Positions 1 through 10,779 of a stretch of 64,000 bases of DNA are shown piece by piece. The position numbers and the translations under genes are program-made. Position 1 is the stretch's first letter. Every line of letters starts with the position of its first letter. Origin of the DNA: Tigriopus japonicus (Eukaryota; Arthropoda; Copepoda; Harpacticoida; Harpacticidae); assembly GCA_010645155.1 (NCBI GenBank), contig CM021321.1, positions 5,690,035-5,754,034 on the forward strand, read 5' to 3'. The notes under the pieces are model-generated. The model saw only the letters and a list, made by a program, of their open reading frames with translations. It was not told the DNA's origin and did not search any database.

Positions 1-25
1 CCCCCCCCCAAAAAAAAAAAAAAAA
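1..25 (+). repeat. Poly(C)-poly(A) tail of a family A retrotransposon
   Basis: Nine C followed by sixteen A. The same C-run then A-run ends family A copies at 30519-30537 (plus) and 35168-35192 (minus strand, seen as T-run then G-run). I infer that the window opens on the last bases of another family A copy whose body lies outside it. Confidence 0.6.
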
Positions 26-217
26 TGTGTTTCCTAGAACTATTGAAGAAGATATGAATTATGAGGATTTGTTATAAATAGGGCTCGGATAATGTTACTC
101 TTAATTTTGCCTAAAGTTGCAGGCTTTTAGCCCTAAAGTTGCATTCAATTCGACGAAAGTTGCTAAAAAGTTGCCATTTTCTGGCTTTAAAATGTTACTT
201 GTTGAGATTGCGTGTAA

Positions 218-936
218 AGTTGAAAGTGGGGAAGGCATTTCAAACATGTGGCTGGATCTATCGCACTTTCAAGTCCAGAGATAGTATTACGATGCTAACT
301 CTGTACAAGTCGATTGTTCAGCCGCATCTTGAATATGCCTCACCCATTTGGGCTCCAATGAGTTCAGCCGGTTTGCAAAAGGTCGAGCAGGTCCAAAGGT
401 GTTTTACTAGGAACATCACAGGAATGAGAGAGCTCTCGTATTGAGAGAGGCTTCAAAAGTTAGGGCTGTACAGTACTCAGAGAAGATATGAAAGGTATCT
501 GATACTGTATGTTTTCAAGAGCATTCATGGGCTCTGTCCTAATCCAGGATTTGAGATCAGTTGTAGCGATCGTAGAGGTTTTACGTGCGTTCTGAGAGCA
601 CCTCCAAATCCAAGGGAATCGAGGCTAGTTCGAACAATGAAGTGCTCCTCTCTTCTTTATCGGGCTCCTTCATTGTTCAATTTGTTGGCTATTTGCCTTC
701 GTCGCGAATATGTAGGAGCTGATCCTCTAACAGCATTTAAGGCAGGATTGGACAAATTTTTGAATACTGTTCCTGACCAACCCACTATTCAAGGGTTGTA
801 CAGATCTGCCAACAGTAACTCATTAGTAGATCAAATTTCATATAAACGGTAATTTTATAAACTATATTAATCATTAACTCTCTTTACAGGGAATCCGATG
901 CCTTGTAGCGGTATAAAAAATCCGCCCCCCTCCAAA
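218..936 (+). mobile_element. Family A non-LTR retrotransposon, 5'-truncated copy (RT C-terminal part and 3' UTR)
   Basis: Reading 221-850 gives the region C-terminal to the reverse transcriptase catalytic core of a CR1/Jockey-group element, including the blocks KSIVQPHLEYASPIWAP and RLQKLGLYSTQRRYERYL. The reading frame is broken at 442-444, where the Trp codon of the SYWERL block is TGA. The 3' UTR runs to about 936 and shares the block around CTTGTAGCGGTAT with the other copies. The preceding 26-217 holds five or six copies of AAAGTTGC-like words and nothing else recognisable. It is a dead, 5'-truncated insertion, as is usual for target-primed reverse transcription. Confidence 0.85.
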
Positions 937-1577
937 TTTCAAATATATTTCCAAAAGTTGCAGTTTCTTGCCAAAGAATCGAGTTACAAGTATGTCGTTT
1001 ACCGTCAAAAACTTTGCGATATGTTACTGTGGTCCAGTATGCAGAAGTTAATATGAAGAGTTAATAATTTAGATAATAATAATGCAGAAAAAAAACCGAA
1101 AACCCAGAAAAACCCAGAAACGAAAAACCCGCCCGAAAAAAAACGGGCGGGTTTTTCTCCGATGCAACCCTGAAAGTGACATAAATCGTAAAACGTCAAG
1201 AAATTCTGCTCTGCAGGAAAAAAAACTTTTTTATCCTCGCTCTACAGTGATAAAGGTCCTGGGTCAGGCTCAAACTGGGAGTAAATTTTATGTTCAAAAA
1301 ACACGTTTGTGAGAGAATCGATAAGAAGAATCCGTTTTTCCGTTCAAAACATATTTTGGATCAGGGTGTAAAACTCGTTTGTTTCAATCGGGGAAAAAGA
1401 CGTTTGACCAAAGAAAGCCCTTGGTTGCGCTTACATAAAGCTTTAATTTTAGGGAGGAATCACTTCAAAGCCAACAAAGATCGAGCTTTGAAAAACTAGC
1501 TTCAGACCTCTTGATCTTTTGAAATAAAATGGAGAGATGAAACAAACGAGGAAGAAGAACAAAAAGTTGACCGATAT
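937..1577. other. Intergenic sequence without a recognised gene
   Basis: The only structure I see is an A-rich tract at 1082-1143 containing repeated AAAACCCAG words and a hairpin. The short open frames across 1082-1499 are lysine/arginine-rich translations of this tract and resemble no family. Confidence 0.6.
1123..1156. repeat. Perfect hairpin, 13-bp stem with A8 loop
   Basis: AAAAACCCGCCCG at 1123-1135 is the exact reverse complement of CGGGCGGGTTTTT at 1144-1156, with eight A between. It looks like a bacterial intrinsic terminator but lies in eukaryotic DNA, so that meaning does not apply. Confidence 0.7.
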
Positions 1578-1613
1578 ATTGTTACAAATGTAAGATCTTA
1601 CATTTGTAACAAT
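1578..1613. repeat. 36-bp perfect palindrome
   Basis: The sequence is identical to its own reverse complement, with its centre at AGATCT. No flanking duplication was seen. It may be a residual foldback element or a replication slip. Confidence 0.85.
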
Positions 1614-1627
1614 TCTAAAAAATCCAA

Positions 1628-1873
1628 CAATTCTACTTTTCCATTCGACATTTAAACATGACTAAAATCTAAATCTTTCTTGACATATACGTGTAGCCAT
1701 ATCCCCCCCCCCCTTTGTGGGAAAATGGGACTATCAGGGCGTACTCTATCACAACGAACTAGCATAAAACCAAAGATCGCTAGAGACTTCTTCGTCTAAA
1801 ACTCCTGGACGAAGCCAAATCTCTCTAATAGTGAGTAAGGAGACCTCTACATCAATGGCTAGCCCCTCCAGAG
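1628..1873 (-). mobile_element. Family A retrotransposon fragment, endonuclease region
   Basis: The minus strand matches the endonuclease region of the family A copy at about 23555-23785. Shared blocks include the translation of ...TW-RPGVL(D)EEV, the VRCDRV-like block and the CHP/HGGVCLYV-like block, here with a C-run expansion at about 1702-1713. Frames are broken. Only this internal piece remains, in opposite orientation to the other large copies. Confidence 0.75.
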
Positions 1874-2540
1874 ATCAAAGGCCAGTACGCCTAAGACATT
1901 TCCCTCCAATCTTGTTTGAAGACTGAAACAACGTGAAATGCACGCAGAAATAATCAAAACGATTGAAGATGTGAAGCCCCCTGGCACATTTTTATTTTAG
2001 ACTTTTGACTAGAACGCACAGGCCAATGGATTAGTTTGGCCTAGGTTTGTGACAACATTTTTTTTCTTTCCGCTGGGGCCAACTTCCTTGTCTCCACAGT
2101 AGTAAAATGAGCGAGTTCAAACATGTCTACGAAGGCTTTTAGATGGTTTATCACACAAATGAGCACAAATTTTAACGTCCGAGAGACAGATATATACTTT
2201 CAAAGGATTATTTTGAAGAGTTATTGTCAAAATATGGAGTATTTAACGATTTAACACACTTTCTCCCGGTTTTGGAACAACTTGCATGAGGGTAGGAGTA
2301 GGAGTCCAGTCAGCCATGTTTCCAGAGAGTACACGTAGCGTAGAGCACATAGTACATCACATATTACATAGTTTGCAAGAGCTTTGAATGAAATTTCACA
2401 CTAAAATAAGTGAAAATGGTCTTCATTGATGTTTTCACGTGCTAATTGTTGCTATTTCAATAATTTTGTTGCTTTTGACAACAGGAAACAAAGAATAAAT
2501 CCATGAAATGAATTCACCGACTAATTTGCACCATAGAGTC
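1874..2540. other. No recognised feature
   Basis: Unique-looking sequence of mixed composition on both strands, with no open frame resembling a known family. Confidence 0.5.
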
Positions 2541-3385
2541 GGGTAAAGGACTAGCGCGATTTTTGAGCTTTGTAGGCTGCTCAGGCTGCGCCATAATCGC
2601 TGCAAAAACTACCATGATCAAAGCTCTTCCAGTATCTCCAAAACTTTGAATGCAAAATTACTCATTATGAACAGAAATTATTCGAAGTTTTTGGGTTCTA
2701 TGTCTTGCATCCAACACTCAATTTGAGTTAGCATGGTCTAGTAACAGGCCACCAAAGGAGTAGAGCATTGCATTATATTAAATGGCGTTGAAGGGAAGTC
2801 ACCACATCAAAAACTGAAACACTAAAACCAGGTGGCGTCCTAGTGCCAATTTGAGGAACTGTCCACCTCTCTATATGGTTTTAATTTAGACCAACTCAAT
2901 ATCCAATGAATGAACAAGTACTCAAAAAATATGCAACACCCCAAGGAATAAGCAGCAATTGAAAAATTGCTGATTCATTGCAACTAAACATGTCCAGAAA
3001 ATCTAAACCAAACAAGCACTTATTAAACAAAAAATTCCAGATGATGCCTATAGTGACGTGGACAGTTCCTCAAATCGGCACTAGGTCGCCACCTGGTTTT
3101 AGTGTTTCCAGTTTTTGACGTGGTGACTTTCCTTCAACGCCGTTTGATATAATGCAATGCTCTACTTCTTTGGTGGTCAGTTACTAGACCATGCTCACTC
3201 AAATTGAGTGTTGGATGCAAGACGGAGAAACCAAAAACTTCGAATAATTTCTGCTCATAATGAGTAATTTTGCATTCAAAGTTTTGGAGAGACTGCAAAA
3301 GCTTTGATCATGGTAGTTTTTGCAACGATTGTGGCGCAGCCTAAGCAGCCTACAAAGCCCAAAAATCGTGACAGTCCTTCACACG
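2541..3385. mobile_element. Foldback element with about 325-bp inverted arms
   Basis: The left arm 2541-2866 matches the reverse complement of 3058-3385 almost throughout. For example the block around GTAGGCTGCT-AGGCTGCGCC at 2570 reappears inverted near 3335, and CCAGGTGGCG at 2829 near 3090. A spacer of about 190 bp separates the arms. There is no coding sequence. This is the architecture of a non-autonomous foldback or MITE-like DNA transposon. The exact termini and target duplication could not be fixed. Confidence 0.8.
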
Positions 3386-4364
3386 TCTCTATAAATCACC
3401 AAAGAGTAAACAAAAAGATTTGGTTTTAACTTTATGGATAAAGCCCATTGCAACTTGTGTTGAATTTGCACCAAACAGAAGCATGATGCAAAATTAAAAA
3501 ACGAAAAGATCTGTTGAAATACCCTTTATTCAAAATTCCTTATATTATGGAAAATATTTGTTATCCTTCAACATCTTTCTGTAAATCAAATTGACATTTT
3601 GAAAGCTTGATGGGCTACTGTCTAACCCTCCATGTAAGTTGTCCATAGCAGGAGAATTCCCTTGACAACTTGCACGGATGATAAAAGAGTTGCCTATCAA
3701 GTTTTTTGAAATGTCTAACTGATTTCAAAAAGATTCTGAGGGATGGCAAATGTTTCTTGTGCCATGTAGAAAATCTTGTATTAAGGGTAGCTCACAAACT
3801 ATCAAAGAAATTCAAAAGTGAAAAATGTGACTTTTTACATGATTAAACAGATCCTTTCACATTCTAGTCTTCTGCATCAAGCTCCTATTTGTATTTGGTG
3901 CATATTGAATACAGCAATTTTTTTTTCAATAATCATTACAAGTTTACCTAAAGAAGTTCATGGGAAAGAAGCATCGACACAGTCCGGTTGTTTGGCTTTT
4001 TGAAGCTTCTAATGTTTGCTGTTGTTGTTGCCACCATCGATGAGGAAGTTCAAGTTATAACAAAAGTCGATTTTGCAATCAATTTACATAGATCATGCCA
4101 GGAAAGATTGATCTAGTCATTGGATCATAAAGTAAGATGGATTGAATCCCTAACATGGATTTTTTGGGTCAAAGGCTCCTATTTGTTGTATTGTTTTCTC
4201 TTCCACTTACCTCTTGTTTGGCCTGTTTAAAGCTTCATGATAAAGCCGCCGTCGCTAGTGTTCTGATGACGCTTCTTTCACATGAGCTTCTGTAAATTTA
4301 CTCTATTCTTAATTCCTTTTTTCACTTTGATTATTATGTGAACTAGAAATACTAAAAGGCAGAG
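3386..4364. other. No recognised feature
   Basis: AT-rich sequence. The short open frame at 3818-4003 has a hydrophobic stretch but no family resemblance, and I do not call it a gene. Confidence 0.5.
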
Positions 4365-4394
4365 ATTGGCATTCAAATCGATGATTGCCTGACC

Positions 4395-5212
4395 CACAGG
4401 GCGGATATACGGAAATTTTTGTTGGATGAGTTACAGCTGTTGAAGACCCAAGGTTGCAGGTGAAAATTTGATATTTCCGAAGATTATTACTTAAGTTGTG
4501 CCCAAACAAACAACAAGTGACTCTGACTTCAACCTAGGGATGGGTGACAGCGGCAATTTTGCCCTCGAATCCGACACCGACATTGCAAGGTTGACACCCA
4601 CGCCGACACCGGCACCTGTGTTGAAGTTGCCAATCAACGTCGTGGTGTCGACACTGACACAGATAGCGTGTTCCTTATGTCAACAAAATGTGCCCTTCTG
4701 GACTGTAATATAGAGCACCAGTTTTGACAGACCTACGCATTCTAAAGACATTTAAGTCCATGTTAGTGCAACATAAATTTGAGAGAGGGAAAATGAGCTT
4801 ACATTTTACAATACCCTAGCTGGGTGTGTGATTTTCTTGCATTGCGTTTATGTTTATGATGGAACCAAAAATGATGATATTGGATTTTGTTTAGTCTTTC
4901 ACATTTACAATCAAAATTGGGATCAAGTTTTTGGTCGGGCAGTACGTTTTTCAAAAACCCTTGAAGCCTTAAAATGACGGCACCAGAGACCTGGTGCTGA
5001 TGCCGACACCGAAAGCCCAAAAAGTTGGTGTCAACACCTTGGCACCGACACCGGCTTCTCGCCCACCCCTACTTCAACCCTACAAATGAAACGAACTTGT
5101 CTGGGCACAACTCCTTGGAAAACGTCATAGCCAAAGGTCAGCTGGGGCCTGAAAATTGTCCAACAAAATATAGGCCTGTCTGCCCCAGCGTCTCCTCTCT
5201 GCCAACTCTGTG
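4395..5212. mobile_element. hAT-like element D, copy 1 (818 bp), carrying a nested hAT-like element
   Basis: The element starts CACAGGGCGG and ends AACTCTGTG, so its ends are inverted (CACAGRG). It is flanked by the 8-bp direct repeat GCCTGACC at 4387-4394 and 5213-5220. Terminal CA-AG and an 8-bp duplication are hAT-superfamily traits. It is non-autonomous, since no transposase reading frame is seen. It contains the smaller element at 4535-5071. Confidence 0.85.
4535..5071. mobile_element. hAT-like MITE (537 bp) nested in element D copy 1
   Basis: The ends are TAGGGATGGGTGACAG and, inverted, TAGGGGTGGGCGAGAAG. They are flanked by the exact 8-bp direct repeat CTTCAACC at 4527-4534 and 5072-5079. 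The outer parts of both ends are rich in CCGACACC/CGGTGTCGG words in opposite orientation, extending the inverted repeats. There is no coding capacity. A TAGGG terminus with an 8-bp duplication supports hAT. Confidence 0.85.
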
Positions 5213-5429
5213 GCCTGACCCGGCACGTGACGTCATTCATCATGCGGGAAGCCGAAGTTCATGATTAAAGGAACTTTTCTTCTACGAAACACATCTAAAC
5301 TATTTCGCTCATTTGATAGGGCAGTTTGGTTATTGAAAGTCCTCAAGTCTGCTGGAAATGTGTCTAAGGTATTTACCCGATATGAAAAAAGTGAATTTCA
5401 ATTAGTGTGGAGTTTTAACAAGGGCCAAT

Positions 5430-5691
5430 GGATGAGTGTATCCAACGAATTCAGCTGGGGATTCTGGGGCCAAAATGGCTAGGGATGCGTCAGAGTCGAG
5501 ACTCACCCTTCATAAAATTTAATAAAATTCGTGGGCCCAATTCGTTTTTTTCATTTTGACAATCAATTGAAATAAAAAAAATTCCTCACGTTGCAAACTA
5601 AAACTATGAAATGTCCAAACCTAGTTCTGACCCATCCCTAGCCATTTTGGCTCCAGAATCCCCAGCTGAATTTGTTCGATTACACTCATCC
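5430..5691. mobile_element. MITE (262 bp) with terminal inverted repeats of about 58 bp
   Basis: GGATGAGTGTA at 5430 is mirrored by TACACTCATCC ending at 5691, and the similarity extends inward about 58 bp through the GGATTCTGG and AATGGCTAGGGATG words. Comparison with the empty site in the Antp-intron copy (near 44290) shows that only AT is duplicated. Excision restores the family C reading frame. Confidence 0.85.
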
Positions 5692-5999
5692 ATTAATGTC
5701 ACACGATCGGGTGATTGACAACAAAATCTTAGTGATGTGGAATCTGGGCTTGCGCAAGTTTTTTCACTGGAGGTTGCAAGGTAGGGTTACTGCTTGCAGA
5801 ATGGGTGCTTTGCTCTTGTATATGAACAAACATGAATGTGAGTTTGATTTGCAACCCTGCTCAGAAGTCACGAAAGTCAGGGATGCCTTGCCTTTTGGTG
5901 ATCCTTAAAGGAAAAACGGGTTTATGAAGACTGGTAGATAGAGGGGAATATGATTTCACATCGGTAAATTGGCAACCCCGGCACCAAGTCAGTTCACTA

Positions 6000-6851
6000 C
6001 ACAGGGCGGATATTAGGAAATTTTTGTTGGACGAGTTACAGCTGTTGAAGAGCAAAGGTTGCATGTGAAAACTTGATATTTCCGAAGATTATAACTTAAG
6101 TTGTGCCCAAACAAACAACAAGTGACCCTGACTTCAACTTAGGGATGGGTGACAGCGATAATTTTGCACTCGACTCCGACACCAACACGGCAAGGTTGAC
6201 ACCAACGCCGACACCAACATCTGTGTTGAAGTTGCCCATCAACGTCGTGGTGTTGACATTGACACCGATAGCGTGTTCCTTATAATTAAGTTAAACAAAA
6301 TATGCCCTTCTGGACTGTAATATAGAGCACCAGTTTTGACAGACCTATCCCTTCTAAAGACATTTAAGTTCATGTTAGTTTAACATAAAATGGAGAGAGG
6401 GAAAATAAGCTTACATTTTATAATAACCTAGCTGGGTGTGTGATTTTCTTGCTTTGCAAGTCTGTTCTTGGAGTTTGGTAAGCATTTATTTTTATGATGG
6501 AACAAAAATTAATGATATTGGATTTTGTTTAGTCCTTCACATTTACAATCAAAATTGGGATCAAGTTTTTGGGCGGGCAGTACGTTTTCCAAAAAAACGT
6601 TAAGCCTTAAAATGTCGGCACCAGAGACCTGGTGTTGATACCGACACCGAAAGCCCAAAAAGTTGGTGTCAACACCTTGGCACCGACACCTGCTTCTCGC
6701 CCATCCCTACTTCAGCCCTACTAAGGAAACGAACTTGTTTGGGCACAACTGCTTGGGAAACGTCACAGCCAAAGGTCAGCTGGGGCCTGAACATTGTCCA
6801 ACAAAATGATAGGCCTGTCTGCCCCAGCGTCTCCTCTCTGCCAACTCTGTG
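6000..6851. mobile_element. hAT-like element D, copy 2 (852 bp), carrying the same nested element
   Basis: It has the same termini as copy 1 (CACAGGGCGG ... AACTCTGTG) but a different 8-bp direct repeat, GTTCACTA, at 5992-5999 and 6852-6859. The copy in the Antp intron (near 44594) is the corresponding empty site. This shows an independent transposition of the composite D unit. Confidence 0.87.
6140..6709. mobile_element. hAT-like MITE nested in element D copy 2
   Basis: This is the counterpart of 4535-5071, starting TAGGGATGGGTGACAG and ending CATCCCTA. Its flanks, CTTCAACT (6132-6139) and CTTCAGCC (6710-6717), are mutated versions of the CTTCAACC duplication in copy 1. The duplication was therefore made before the larger element moved. 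Confidence 0.82.
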
Positions 6852-7238
6852 GTTCACTACAAAATCAACAAAGAAGAAGCACTCTGGTTTGTTATTGAAC
6901 TTCGTTAGAATTAGCTGAATGTTCAACTGAATGCTATTGACCAATCACCAGCGTGAATCATCGGCACCGTGTGTTAGCCTACGATGGCCAGTCTCTAGTA
7001 AGGGTCGCTAATGTGAACTATCTGGAACTGTGTCGCCTCTCAATTATCGTCTCTCAAGTCTCCCAATTAACGCTTTGCTCACGATCTGGTTTCCGATATT
7101 TATCTCAAATTGAAATTTGGCATTCGATCAAAATATACGAAAACGAGAACATTTCAGTATTTATTTCGAGCGCTTCATTGGTGACCCCGACGTTTTTCAA
7201 CCAACAGCTCGTAAAGTTGTGACACTTTTGCACCGATT

Positions 7239-7487
7239 ATGGCAACACCGATCAAGGAGTTATTGGATGACGATTCATCCACTCTTGCGCTAAATCGAAC
7301 CACGGTGAAGTTGCCAACGTTCTGGCCAGAATCTCCTATCGTGTGGTTTGCTCAAGCTGAATCCCAGTTTGCAGTCAAAGGTATTTCCACGGACGAGACG
7401 AAGTACCATCATGTAGTTGCTGCATTGGATCAATCCATCGCCAAGATCGCCAACCTTTCTCAGCCTGCCAATAATTCTAATCATTGA
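7239..7487 (+). pseudogene. Ty3/Gypsy-type LTR-retrotransposon gag fragment
   Basis: An 82-residue open frame starts at the ATG at 7239. Residues about 22-70 contain VKLPTFWPESPIVWFAQAE and an ETKYHHVVAALDQ block. This is the conserved N-terminal gag motif of a class of arthropod Ty3/Gypsy-like elements (W-F-A-Q-x-E followed by K-(Y/F)-x-x-V-x-A-L). The normal gag is several times longer and continues into nucleocapsid knuckles and pol. Here the frame ends after about 80 residues and nothing of pol or the LTRs is seen, so it is a truncated relic. The family assignment is from memory of the motif. Confidence 0.7.
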
Positions 7488-7879
7488 TTGTTCGATTTCG
7501 GAATTTAAAGCCTTAACGGAGTCCGTCCGACCACATGAATTCGCTGACTTAATTTCCAAACTCGCGCAACTTTATATCTACACTTGAAACTCAATTTTTA
7601 AGAAAAATGTCCCACTGTTTTGATAAAAATGTGACAAAATCATGAAGTAGTATTATTTACTTTCATTTTTGGAAGAAAAAATCCTAGAAAAACTGATGAA
7701 ATAGTGTCTAAAACGGCTTTCAAGATAGTAAGACTTCCCAAGCAAATTTCTCTTCTCGCCCAGTCAAATGTGGCGCCGTCTATGAATGATAAAGTCATTT
7801 TTTAAAACAATGACTAAAAAAAACAATGTTTTTTTCTAAACAACTTTAGCAGCGGTCTGCTTACGAACATGCCATTAAT
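7488..7879. other. No recognised feature
   Basis: Sequence after the gag relic. It becomes AT-rich after 7560 and I see no further pol-like reading frame. Confidence 0.5.
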
Positions 7880-7937
7880 CCTTCTGGAAATCATAATTCT
7901 CGCCGTGAGCCTCCCACTCCAGTTTTCAGTGCTTCTT
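7880..7937. mobile_element. End fragment of the CAAGAAGCAC MITE family
   Basis: The sequence matches, inverted, the first about 60 bp of the 13716-14165 element: GGAAATCATAATTCTC, then GCCTCCCACTCCA, then the terminus GTGCTTCTTG at 7928-7937. The other half is missing. Confidence 0.7.
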
Positions 7938-8296
7938 GGTTTCAAGCATTTCTTCCTTATTTCTAAAATTATTCACAAATTTCCCTAACACTATTTCCCA
8001 CAAAATTTCACTTTTTTCAATTAAGTCCCACACAAAAATTATTTCCATTAGTACAATGAAGACTCCTAGGTTTTTAGCTTTTATTTGTTTGTGTTTCCGA
8101 AGTCAAAACGCAGCTTCACAGCTGCAATCTGAAAAAGGCTGTTCGCTCTGTAGGAATATTACAGGGTTAATTAGTGGACCATCTCATCCATAAAGCGGCC
8201 CATTTATTGGGATTAACGGGGATAAAGGGGATTTCCCTCCTTTTTCAAATATTTTCCCTTTATTTCTACAAATAAGTTCATTTTTTGTCTCTGTAT
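7938..8296. other. No recognised gene; left flank of the foldback element
   Basis: AT-rich sequence. GGGGATAAAGGGGA-type words at 8215-8235 are the inverse of the tandem TTTATCCCC words near 10680-10742, on the other side of the foldback element. The foldback may have inserted in a repeat unit. Confidence 0.4.
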
Positions 8297-10384
8297 AGGC
8301 GACACCTACAAACAGTGAGGGTCCCTGGTGTTTGAAAGCCGCACTAGCTCATCCTTGAAAACAAACCCCGTCGTTTTACTTGACGTTGAGGACGTTTCAA
8401 CCTTAGAATGTGTGATTGGGCCTGAGATGGAGGCTCAAACTTCACTAAATTGTCTCAACACCTTGTGTGCCCTTTTGAGTTCTGCAATTTTGTGTGCAGG
8501 TGTGTCGTCCTGTGCCTGGGATTGATCGTGTTTCGTGTCATTCATTTTGAAGACATCTACCATCGATCAGAATTACTAATGCCATGATCAATTTCCTAAA
8601 CCCATGCCCAAATAAATGTAACCTCAGCTCAAGAATTTGCCATACTGAGCCTGCTTTCAGACATCTGAGGAGTGGGCGTGGCTTCAAGTGAATGTTTAGC
8701 CGATGCAGCTACCACCACCTGTGCAAAATTACTAACTTACGTACATAATAATCGGGTAGGATGGATCACCTACTTATTGAAACAATCTACCATGCAATCA
8801 GGAGTTGGACTCCTGTGCTTTGTTTAATCATCATCTCGGGCTTGTGGTCCAACCCGTCCCATGATGCCTGATGTCCTAAGGCTTGCTTTAAATTTGTTGG
8901 TGGTGTAAATCAATGATTCTGAAAACAATTTCTATGATGTGCGCTAAAATAGTGAATGCCCAAAAAATAAGTAAAAGGCATAAACTTTGCTAATTAACAA
9001 TTTCATGGAAATTATTTTCAGGACATTAGACTCAGTACAGTGCACTAAAAAAATGTATAACTAGATTCCGGTATAATATTTGCTGCAAAGTGACAGAATA
9101 TGAAATGGCCAAGGGCAAGGGCCAAAATTTTCCAAAAAAATAAGCCGGACAAAAAAATGATAACACCATTATTTGGTAGTTTTTGTCTGTGCACTTATAT
9201 ATCTATTATATGTTAAGTAAGTTTAAAGTAATGGGTTGTTTTTGGAAGCAAACTTGACACTCAACTGATTTAACAATCAAAAATTCATTTTTTTACAGTA
9301 CACAGCCTTGGGAAAAATGTCTTGAAAATTATTTTCATTACATTGTTATTTAGCAAAGTTTGTGCCTTTTACTATTTTTGGGGGCATTCAAAGATTTAGC
9401 GCACCCTGTAAATGGAATCTTTCAGCATTGTCCTCCTATTTTTTATCCTACATTATTGTAATAATTTGATGATTAAAAGAAGAAATTGGCCAGAACAATC
9501 TTTCATTTCCCCTCAAAGAAATTAGATTTTAAAAAGCCCTGTTGAGTTGTCAGGCCATGGGCGTACGCTGTTCAAGAAGTGTGATCTTGAATTGATCTTG
9601 AAAATGATTTGCATTACATTGTTCACTCTCATAGTTTGTGTCTTTTACTCATTTATTGGACCATTCACACTTTTAACGCACCCTTTAGATACAAATTTCA
9701 GAATCGTCTAATTTTTTGTTAACTGATCATATTGGACTAGACAATCAAATGACAAAAGACAAAATGGAACATGAAGCAAGAGACTTTATTTGCTCTTTGT
9801 ATCATAGGATCATTAGCCCATACTAATACGAAAAAGTTGGCGATGATGTTGAAGATTTGCACGGGAGTCTAATTCCTGATTGAAATGGCATGGTAGAGTG
9901 TTTTCTAGGTGGGGGATCCAACAATTCCGATTATTATGTACGTAAGTTCGAAATTTTGCACAGGTAGCTGCATTGGCTAAAACATTCACTTGGAGCCACG
10001 CCCACTCCTCAGATGTCTGAAAGCAGGCTCAGTATGGCAAATTCTTGAGCTGAGGTTACATTTATTTGGGCATGGGTTTGGGAAATTGATCATGACATTA
10101 GTAATTCTGATCGATGGTAGATGTTTTCAAAATGAATGACACGAAACACGATCAATCCCAGGCACAGGACGACACACCTGCACACAAAATTGCAGAACTC
10201 AAAAGGGCACACAAGGTGTTGAGACAATTTAGTGAAGTTTGAGCCTCCATCTCAGGCCCAATCACACATTCTAAGGTTGAAACGTCCTCAACGTCAAGTA
10301 AAACGACGGGGTTTGTTTTCAAGGATGAGCTAGTGCGGCTTTCAAACACCAGGGACCCTCACTGTTTGTAGGTGTCGCCTATTA
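8297..10384. mobile_element. Large foldback element (2.1 kb) with arms of about 500 bp
   Basis: The left arm, starting AGGCGACACCTACAAACAG near 8300, is the reverse complement of the right arm ending near 10382. The outer 450 bp of the arms are almost identical; the 198 bases at 8328-8525 and 10152-10349 translate identically. Similarity fades inward to about 8850 and 9835. A second, inner inverted pair lies at about 8935-9060 and 9290-9412, with a third copy in direct orientation at about 9590-9690. No transposase is visible. The 65-residue frame in the arms is probably non-coding. Target duplication is unclear; the flanks are AT-rich. Confidence 0.85.
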
Positions 10385-10679
10385 CATGTTCTGAGCATAA
10401 AGTTTTCTGACCTAGATAATCTTCAACTTTGGAAGATTTCTTCAATTACAATTAATTATAATTTCAAGTCTCATCAAGTGCCATCAATTGTAGGCTTTTT
10501 GGTAACATATCCTTCTTTAATTTGATAATATGTAACAAATACTTCTGTTATATAATCTGTCAAATAATGCAAATATATTTTATTGATATTTTATTAAGCC
10601 TTTAGTTTGATCGGCTTTTTTCAGGGATGCCAAAAATTATTCAAACATGTCAAAATCGGAACAAAATTGGCTTTATTTC
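10385..10679. other. No recognised feature
   Basis: AT-rich spacer between the foldback element and the 21-bp tandem repeat. Confidence 0.4.
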
Positions 10680-10742
10680 GTTTATCCCCCGGTTCATCCC
10701 GTTTATCCCCCAATTTATCCCGTTTATCCCCGGGTAAAGGGG
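10680..10742 (+). repeat. Tandem repeat, about 3 x 21 bp
   Basis: Three units of roughly GTTTATCCCCCnnTTCATCCC follow one another, the third diverging into GGGTAAAGG. The tract resembles the GGGGATAAAGG words near 8215 in inverted orientation. Confidence 0.65.
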
Positions 10743-10779
10743 ATAAATCGAAAAAGTTGATCCCCCGACCAACCCTGCG

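Larger units (their letters stand above)
4365..7010 (+). mobile_element. Repeat family C, copy 1 (decayed coding element carrying three insertions)
   Basis: Family C pieces at 4365-4394, 5213-5429, 5692-5999 and 6852-7010 are colinear with 44050-45066 in the Antp intron, which lacks these three inserts. With the inserts removed, the stretch 5261-5908 reads through in one frame, including FDRAVWLLKVL, SHDRVIDNKILVMWNLG and KHECEFDLQPCSEV. The same amino-acid blocks occur in the intron copy with scattered stops. It is therefore a decayed coding sequence of a mobile element whose family I do not recognise. The interruptions are hAT-like element D1, a 262-bp MITE, and hAT-like element D2. Confidence 0.75.

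Noticed and set aside
1123..1156. Stem-loop followed by T-run, like an intrinsic terminator
   Set aside because: The DNA is eukaryotic, so bacterial termination does not apply. Recorded only as a hairpin.
7239..7600. LTRs around the gag fragment
   Set aside because: I looked for repeated TG...CA ends or a primer-binding site on either side and saw none.
8328..8525. 65-residue frame present identically in both arms of the foldback (also 10152-10349)
   Set aside because: Identity of the two translations follows from the inverted repeat. There is no family resemblance and no other copy to test constraint.
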